37,176 bases of DNA, from contig NZ_FYDG01000019.1 of the NCBI RefSeq assembly GCF_900187365.1, positions 1 to 37,176 of the forward strand, given 5' to 3'. Positions 31,976 through 37,176 of this stretch are shown in pieces. A program made the position numbers and the translations under genes. Below the pieces are notes generated by a model that was not told the origin of the DNA, searched no databases, and was given only the letters and a program-made list of their open reading frames with translations. The DNA is from Rhodoblastus acidophilus. GTDB taxonomy: Bacteria; Pseudomonadota; Alphaproteobacteria; Rhizobiales; Beijerinckiaceae. Each line of letters starts with the position of its first letter. Position 1 is the first letter of the stretch.

Positions 31976-34900
31976 TTAGACCAGCGTGAGGGCGCCGGAG
32001 GTAGTGGCCGTCGCGACGAAGGTCGCCGTGCTCAGATCCACCAGACCCGTCAGCTTGACGACCGAGTCGCCGGCGTTCTGGAAGGTCGTAGCCGCGGAGT
32101 TGTCTTCCACGACATAAGTGTTGCCGTTGTATTGGAACCAACCCAACTTGGCGTTGGTGGAGCCGTCGCCAACCGTCGCCGCATCCAGGTAATCCTGGAA
32201 GACAGCCGTATCGGCGAGGGCAACCTTGGCGGATGTCCAGGCCGTCGTGCCGGAGATCTGGCCTGCATCGGTAAATACGATCTGCAGGCTGGCGTGGGCG
32301 TCGGTGATCGTGCTGTAGCTGTTGCCGTTAGCCGTCACACCCGCAAAGGTCACAACGTCCGCGCCGGTTCCGGTGGTGATGGTGTTGACGCCACTCAGTG
32401 TTGCGCTGCCCAAAGTCACGGTGTCCACGCCGGCACCGCCGGTATAGACGTTGTTGCCGATGGTCGCCGTGAAGGTGTTGGCGCCATCGCCCAGGCTGAC
32501 GGTGTTGTTGCCCGTGGTCACCGTCACCGAGTCAGTGCCGGTCGCGGTGCTGTCGATGGCGTAGTTGCCAGTGTCGCCGGTCACCGTGTTGTTGGTGGCG
32601 CCGCCGCCAAGGTGGATGATGTCCGCCTTGCCGTTGGTCGCGGTGATGACGTCGGAGCCCGTGCCGCCGGTGTAGGTCACAGCGCCGCCAGTGGCCGCAC
32701 TGAAGTCCACAGTATTGGTTCCGGTGGCGCTGCCCTTGATCGCCGCCGCCGCCGCCAGGGCGCCGGAGGTGAAGGTGAACCCGCCGAGGCTGATGCCGCT
32801 GGCGTCCAGGCTGGTCAGGGCCGTGTCGGTCGCGGTCAAGGTCAGGCCGGCGTTGCCGGCGACCGTGATGGCCTTTGCGCTGTTGCCCAGAACCGTCAGA
32901 GTGTCATTGAAGCCGCCGGTGGGCGTCGTCTGCGTGTCGGCCGTGGTGATGTTCAGGGTTTCGACGCCGGCGGCGGTGAGACCCGTGGTGGCAAAGGCGA
33001 CGCCAGCGTTAGACCCGTCGGTCAGGGTGACGTTGAGCACGTCGCTGGAACCGGTGGCGGTGGCCAGGTTGGCGGTGTAGGCGGTGCCGGCGCCGGTCAG
33101 CACCAACGTGCCATTCGCCGCATAGTTGTTGAGCGTCAACCCGTTGCCGCCAGAAGCCGACACATAGTTGAGGTTGCCCAGAGCCGCCAGATCAATCGTC
33201 TGGTTCGTCGCGCCAGTCAGGGTCAGGTGCTCAAAACCGGTCACCACGGCGGCAAAGGCGGCGGAGCCGGAGGCGGTCGCCGCATTGGCGCCAGTCATCT
33301 GCAGCGTGTCGGTGCCATTGCCGGCAGAGATCGCAGCCGTCGGCAATGTGCCGTTGGTGAGGATCAGAGTGTCGTCGCCATCGCCGAGGGTCACGGCTTT
33401 GGTCGCGGCGGTGTTGGACAAGGTCACCTTGTCGGCGCCCGAACCGCCTTCATAGGTCGCCTTGCTGATGTCGACGGTCACAGTCATCGCGCCAGAGGTG
33501 GCGGAGGCGTTCACGTCCGTCACCGTGGAGCCGGAAAGGTCGGCGGTCAGGCCGGCGGAACCGGAGACGGCCACGGTCTTCAGGGCGCTCAGGCCAGCCG
33601 TGGAGGTCAGCGTCAGGCCCTTGGTTCCCGCCACCGTCAGGGCCGTCACGGCGCCTTCGGTGATGTTGGCCAGGGTCGAGTTGGCGCCGGTCGTGGTGAC
33701 GTTCAACGTCGTGTAGACGTCGGCGTCATCCAGGGTGCCGCCGGTCAGGCCGTTGACCGTCAGACCGAGGGTCTTGTTGGTCGGCGTGGTCAGACCGCTG
33801 TTGTCGATGATGATGTTGCCGGAGCCGTTGGCCACGCTCAGGGTGGTCAGGGCGGTGTCGGCGATGCTCAGCGCGGTGTAGCCGCTGACGGAGGCGGCGG
33901 CGATCGTGCCGGCCGTGGTGGTGGAGCCGGCGTTGACGTCGTTGATGGCGACGGTGCTTTCGGCGACGCCCGCCACAGTGCCGGAGGCGGTCGCCGGCGC
34001 GGCGTTGTTCACGATGACGGCGGTGGTGTTGGCCGTGCCGGTCACGGTCACGGCGCCCATGGTCGTGGTCGTGTTGACCGCGTTGCCATTGGCCTGGGTG
34101 ATGGTGACGGTGGCGCCGCCGTGGACGTCGATCGCGCCCATGGTGACGTTGCCGGTCGACGTGTTCGAGATCGTCACCGCGCCGGTCGGCGCCGTGGTCG
34201 TGCCAACCGTAATCGTGCCGGTGGTCGCGCCGGTCGCGGCGATATTGACGGAGGTTCCGCCGTCAACGGTGATGGCGCCGGCCGCCAGCGCCGTGTCCAC
34301 GGCCTTCAGAGCAGTCTTGCTGCCCAGCGACAGGGTTTCGCCGCCAACGGAAACCACGTTCTCGGTGGTCAGGCCGGTCCAAGCCGAGGTGTCGGCGGCC
34401 ACGGTGCTCGAGCTGGTCAGGTTGGCGGTCTGGATGTTCTTGACGGTGGTGCTGGCCGTCAGAGAGATGCCCGCCGTTTGCGAGGCATTGAGGGTGTTGA
34501 CGCCGGCGCCGCCGTCGATCGAGTCCAGGGGGGTCAAAGTGGCCACGCCGCCCGCGCCCTTGGTGGCGTCGAAGAGATCGTTGCCGTTGCCGCCGGTGAA
34601 GGCCGAGCCGCTGTCAATGCCGGTGGTGAGCGTGAAGGTCTGCGCCACCTGGGTGTTGAGCGTGAACAGCGTGCCGCCCGACGGAGGCGTGCCGGCGCCG
34701 AGCAGGCTCTGGTAAGCCGAAATGCCGGAGGAGACGCCATTGGCGAATTCAGTGGAGTTCACGCAGAGCGCAAGGGCGTTGGCCACGCTCATGCCGGAGC
34801 CGACCCAGTTGGCCACTTCCCCAGCCGTCGGAGCGCGGTTCAGGAAGTTGTTGTAGAATTGGGTGATCACCGCGGTGTTGATCGTGGCGGAGCCGTCAAC

Positions 34901-35233
34901 GCCGAAAATAGCTTGGAATTCAGTGCCATAGGCGAACTGGCTCACCATCCAGCTGAACGAATTCGGGTTGTGCGCGAGATGGTCGACCCACACGTTCAGG
35001 CCGTCGGTGTCTGGCAAGCGGCCGAAGGCGGCCTGATAAAGACGGATGATCGGGTTGGTGATGTTCTGAACGAAGGGTTCGGACTCGAGCGCGGTGTAGA
35101 CCTGAGCCATGGTCAACGTGCCGTTGTTCAGGCCGGCGTTGTAGACCGCGAGGCTGGCCGCATCCAGCGTGGCGTTCGCTTGGCCAGAGATCGCCGACCA
35201 GGCGGCGTTCAGGTTCGGTGTGTAATCAGCCAT
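31976..35233 (-). CDS. S-layer-like/RTX-type secreted protein with DUF4214 domain
   Basis: This 1085-aa protein has no signal peptide. Residues 61-165 form a DUF4214 region (IIRLYQAAFGRLPDTDGLNV, FLNRAPTAGEVANWVGSG). From about 200 on it is a repetitive beta-rich sequence heavy in Thr, Ala, Gly, Val and Asn, with degenerate RTX-like turns (GGNGNDLF at 214-221, DSIDGGAGVNTLNA, later GGTGSDVITATNGKADIIHL). The C-terminus, FQYNGNTYVVED...VVKLTGLVDLSTATF ending in LTLV, resembles the uncleaved signals of RsaA-type S-layer proteins. It has a single Cys (157). It should be exported by the type I system at 10.6-15.1 kb and cover the cell. GAGG lies upstream of the ATG. It is the largest gene here and probably highly expressed. 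Confidence 0.87.
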   Translation of the reverse strand: MADYTPNLNAAWSAISGQANATLDAASLAVYNAGLNNGTLTMAQVYTALESEPFVQNITNPIIRLYQAAFGRLPDTDGLNVWVDHLAHNPNSFSWMVSQFAYGTEFQAIFGVDGSATINTAVITQFYNNFLNRAPTAGEVANWVGSGMSVANALALCVNSTEFANGVSSGISAYQSLLGAGTPPSGGTLFTLNTQVAQTFTLTTGIDSGSAFTGGNGNDLFDATKGAGGVATLTPLDSIDGGAGVNTLNASQTAGISLTASTTVKNIQTANLTSSSTVAADTSAWTGLTTENVVSVGGETLSLGSKTALKAVDTALAAGAITVDGGTSVNIAATGATTGTITVGTTTAPTGAVTISNTSTGNVTMGAIDVHGGATVTITQANGNAVNTTTTMGAVTVTGTANTTAVIVNNAAPATASGTVAGVAESTVAINDVNAGSTTTAGTIAAASVSGYTALSIADTALTTLSVANGSGNIIIDNSGLTTPTNKTLGLTVNGLTGGTLDDADVYTTLNVTTTGANSTLANITEGAVTALTVAGTKGLTLTSTAGLSALKTVAVSGSAGLTADLSGSTVTDVNASATSGAMTVTVDISKATYEGGSGADKVTLSNTAATKAVTLGDGDDTLILTNGTLPTAAISAGNGTDTLQMTGANAATASGSAAFAAVVTGFEHLTLTGATNQTIDLAALGNLNYVSASGGNGLTLNNYAANGTLVLTGAGTAYTANLATATGSSDVLNVTLTDGSNAGVAFATTGLTAAGVETLNITTADTQTTPTGGFNDTLTVLGNSAKAITVAGNAGLTLTATDTALTSLDASGISLGGFTFTSGALAAAAAIKGSATGTNTVDFSAATGGAVTYTGGTGSDVITATNGKADIIHLGGGATNNTVTGDTGNYAIDSTATGTDSVTVTTGNNTVSLGDGANTFTATIGNNVYTGGAGVDTVTLGSATLSGVNTITTGTGADVVTFAGVTANGNSYSTITDAHASLQIVFTDAGQISGTTAWTSAKVALADTAVFQDYLDAATVGDGSTNAKLGWFQYNGNTYVVEDNSAATTFQNAGDSVVKLTGLVDLSTATFVATATTSGALTLV

Positions 35234-35681
35234 AGGGCAACCTCAAATTCGTGATGGGTCGTTGGGCGCAGAGCTCCCGAATCAACCGGAACAATCGGCG
35301 AGAGCGCAACCATAGCGTGTGTACAGGAAATCATATACTCAGCCAAGCGCTTTTTGGCTTTCCTAAGGCGGTAAGGCCGTCCGAACCCCCTCGGCCGGGG
35401 CGCCTTCTCCCTGCGGAAATATCTTCATAAGATATTGTTTTATAATCATTAGTTCTCGGGGGTGTCGCGTCGGCTTCTCAGGCGGCGCGCGCGGGGCGCG
35501 GCGATGGACTCCGTATTTCCCGGCCCCGATTCAGGGCGATGTGACACAAATGTGTTCAGATCGCGCGCGCCCTCAATACACGCATGACGTGCGTAAATCA
35601 GCGGCGGCCAGAAGGGTTGAAATCGTTCGATTTATCGCGCGCAAGGCGCCGCGCGGCGCCGGGGTTTCCGGCCGTCGTCGC
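35234..35681. promoter_or_regulatory. Upstream region of the S-layer-like gene
   Basis: This 448-bp gap follows the flippase and must carry the S-layer-like promoter and a long 5' leader. A perfect inverted repeat AATATCTT-CAT-AAGATATT at 35418-35436, next to an AT-rich block, is the main candidate operator or promoter element. A GC-only palindrome GGCGCCGC/GCGGCGCC near 35646 lies just past the flippase stop but lacks a T-run. An ACGCA/TGCGT dyad sits near 35580. No ORF here is convincing, and no -35/-10 pair could be set. Confidence 0.5.
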
Positions 35682-36950
35682 TCAGCCGGCGTAGAAGAAA
35701 ATTCTCTGCTCGCGGTCTTCATGGATGTGGCGCCAGCGCCAGATGAAAATGTAGACCGCGGCCAGAATGGAGGCCCAGCCCACGCCGGGCAGGCCGACCA
35801 GCGGGACCAGCACGGCGTTGCCGCCGACCGCCGGGATCAGGAACAACAGATTGCCCAGCCAGATCGCGCGGTCCTGATTGCGGGCGTACAGCACGAAATT
35901 GAGCATTTCCGAATTCAGGCGAATCCAGACGCCCAGCAGCATTAGCCAAAGCGTCGTGGCGCTGTCCATGATCAGGGGCCGCCCGGTATAAGAGCCCAGG
36001 ATCGGAACCGCGATGGCGAACAGCAGCGCCATGCCGCCGCCGATCACCGCCATTTGCTGGATCGCCTGCCGCGCCTCACGCCGGAACATGTCCGTTTCGC
36101 CTTCTCTGTGCAGGGCGATCAGGCGCGGATAGGCGAAGGCCAGCACGCTGCTTTGCATCAGATTGCCCAGCGCGTTGGCGAAGGAAAAGAAGAAGGTGAG
36201 AACGCCGACGTCGTCGAGCGTGAGAAAGCGTTCAACCAGGAAGCGGTCGACGAACAAGCCGGCCGTGGCGCCTATGCCGCCCAGCCAGATCGGCCAGCAT
36301 TTCTTGAGACCGCGCCGGATCCAGCCCCAATCCACGGGCCTGCGCAAGGCCTCGCCCCACGGCATCGCCCGCCACAGCACGAGATTCAGCGCGACGGCCA
36401 GCGTCGCGCCAATCAACCACGCCGACAGCACGACCTCCGCCGTGCGCAGGGAGGGATAGAGCCAGCCGAGCAGCACGACGGGAAACACGAACGCCGCCCG
36501 AATGAAGAAGATGACATTGGCCAGGAGCTGCTGGTTCATGGAATTGGCGTTGTCATACAACGCGCTGGCGTAGCCCTCCACGATCGTCAGCAGCACCGTG
36601 ATCATGACGAGTTGGGGCGATATCGTAATCGTGTGGGTGATGACGCCGAGGATCGCCAATAAAATCAGCACGCCGTAATTGATCGAATACAGCAGCGCCT
36701 GATCGCGCATCTTGTGAAGCGCGGTCAGCGGCGTCGCGCCGACAACGTCTCGCGTCACAATATAGTCAAAACCCTGGCCCAGCACGGCGCGCAGCACCGT
36801 GACCACCCCGAACGCCAGCCCATAGACGCCCATATCGGCCAGCGACAAATATTTGCCCATGTAAAGCGTGAGCAAAAGTTTCGCGCCCAGCGGCAACAGA
36901 CGCAAAAGCGTATTGGCCAGACGCGTCTTGGAGCTGGGACTCATCGTCAT
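35682..36950 (-). CDS. Wzx-like polysaccharide flippase
   Basis: This 422-aa protein has about twelve to fourteen membrane spans (MGKYLSLADMGVYGLAFGVV, VIFFIRAAFVFPVVLLGWLY, WPIWLGGIGATAGLFVDRFL), characteristic of the polysaccharide transporter/MVF-like flippases. It would turn lipid-linked repeat units from the cytoplasmic to the periplasmic face for the Wzy-like polymerase encoded upstream in the same operon. ATG 36950 overlaps the stop of the glycosyltransferase as ATGA; a second ATG at 36944 is possible. It is the last gene of the operon and precedes the S-layer-like gene on the same strand. Confidence 0.88.
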   Translation of the reverse strand: MTMSPSSKTRLANTLLRLLPLGAKLLLTLYMGKYLSLADMGVYGLAFGVVTVLRAVLGQGFDYIVTRDVVGATPLTALHKMRDQALLYSINYGVLILLAILGVITHTITISPQLVMITVLLTIVEGYASALYDNANSMNQQLLANVIFFIRAAFVFPVVLLGWLYPSLRTAEVVLSAWLIGATLAVALNLVLWRAMPWGEALRRPVDWGWIRRGLKKCWPIWLGGIGATAGLFVDRFLVERFLTLDDVGVLTFFFSFANALGNLMQSSVLAFAYPRLIALHREGETDMFRREARQAIQQMAVIGGGMALLFAIAVPILGSYTGRPLIMDSATTLWLMLLGVWIRLNSEMLNFVLYARNQDRAIWLGNLLFLIPAVGGNAVLVPLVGLPGVGWASILAAVYIFIWRWRHIHEDREQRIFFYAG

Positions 36951-37176
36951 GCGCTGAATCGATCCGCAGCGTTCCCGCCGCCCAGCGTGTCATAGAAGGC
37001 GAGATGCGCCCGCGCCGCCTCGGCCCAGGATTGGGCGAGGGAAACGCCGATCGCGTCTGCGCGGCGGGCGAAGGCGGCGCGCACGGCGTCGGCGAACACG
37101 TCGGGATCCGCGTCGATCGGACAGAGCACGGTCGCGGGATTGTCGATCTTGGCTTTGAGGGCGGGCGAAAAGTCGA
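36947..37176 (-). CDS. Glycosyltransferase, C-terminal part (continues from left edge)
   Basis: This frame enters from the right edge and stops at TGA 36949-36947 after FYDTLGGGNAADRFSA. Its first codons inside the terminal repeat (LCPIDADPDVFADAV) are the same as the last codons of the frame at 1-1017, in the same phase, so the two are one gene of 383 codons plus a stop on the circle. The C-terminal helix is typical of GT-B enzymes, in which the last helix returns to the N-terminal domain. The stop overlaps the flippase start by 4 bp. Confidence 0.88.
   Translation of the reverse strand, partial: DFSPALKAKIDNPATVLCPIDADPDVFADAVRAAFARRADAIGVSLAQSWAEAARAHLAFYDTLGGGNAADRFSA
37082..37176. repeat. 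Terminal direct repeat, right copy
   Basis: Identical to bases 1-95. Removing one copy closes a circle of 37,081 bp and restores one unbroken glycosyltransferase gene. Confidence 0.95.

Noticed and set aside
31976-35233. Tandem-looking Thr/Ala/Gly repeats in the S-layer-like gene as a CRISPR or DNA repeat array
   Set aside because: The repetition is at protein level (degenerate beta turns) with no constant repeat-spacer spacing in the DNA.
32132-35254. A 1040-codon open frame on the plus strand opposite the S-layer-like gene
   Set aside because: It is rich in Arg, Gly, Val and His with no domain or membrane pattern, and exists because the real gene's codon bias removes antisense stops.
35640-35665. 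GC palindrome after the flippase gene as its terminator
   Set aside because: The arms leave almost no loop and no T-run follows on the minus strand, so termination is not supported.

Overview
The window looks like a complete circular plasmid that was linearised inside a gene. Bases 1-95 and 37082-37176 are identical. One glycosyltransferase reads in a single frame off the left edge and onto the right edge, and joining the edges gives an unbroken 383-codon protein. The true molecule would then be about 37,081 bp. High G+C, dense ATGA-coupled operons, a PrtD/HlyD/TolC exporter with an RsaA-like secreted protein, and small ParA partition cassettes fit an alphaproteobacterium, most likely Hyphomicrobiales (for example the Methylocystis/Beijerinckiaceae side). 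The host assignment is inference; no rRNA or tRNA is present to fix it.

Layout. (1) Minus-strand polysaccharide operon crossing the junction: GT4 glycosyltransferase (3540-2368), Wzy-like polymerase/ligase (2371-1085), glycosyltransferase (1017 through the junction to 36947), Wzx-like flippase (36950-35682). (2) First copy of a ~1.1-kb module (3832-4933) holding a structured leader and a winged-helix protein that is a candidate replication initiator. (3) HAD-UbiA prenyltransferase and a polytopic membrane protein (5.2-8.4 kb). (4) An XRE regulator and an unknown membrane-anchored protein (8.55-10.35 kb), divergent from a type I secretion operon: ABC ATPase, HlyD-type adaptor, TolC-type channel (10.57-15.13 kb). 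(5) An AT-rich acyltransferase and four more glycosyltransferases, including a tandem double-GT2 protein and a GT2-WbsX fusion (15.3-23.8 kb). (6) Maintenance region (23.85-29.4 kb): two unrelated ParA/partner cassettes, each bracketed by its own repeats, with decayed resolvase and IS66 remnants between them; a BrnT/BrnA toxin-antitoxin pair; the second copy of the winged-helix module; and a serine resolvase with a 28-bp dyad beside it. (7) A J-domain protein, a SAM methyltransferase with regulatory domain, and a 1085-aa DUF4214/S-layer-like protein followed by a strong terminator.

How it may work together. The set resembles the Caulobacter rsa arrangement: a giant Thr/Ala/Gly-rich protein with a type I secretion-type C-terminus, its exporter, and a Wzx/Wzy polysaccharide pathway that could make the O-chain or capsule anchoring it. 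No initiating sugar-phosphate transferase, nucleotide-sugar enzymes, Wza/Wzc, relaxase or conjugation genes are visible, so the host would supply lipid-linked precursors, and transfer would need help in trans. The duplicated module and two partition systems suggest that two related replicons fused. These functional links are inference from content and gene order.
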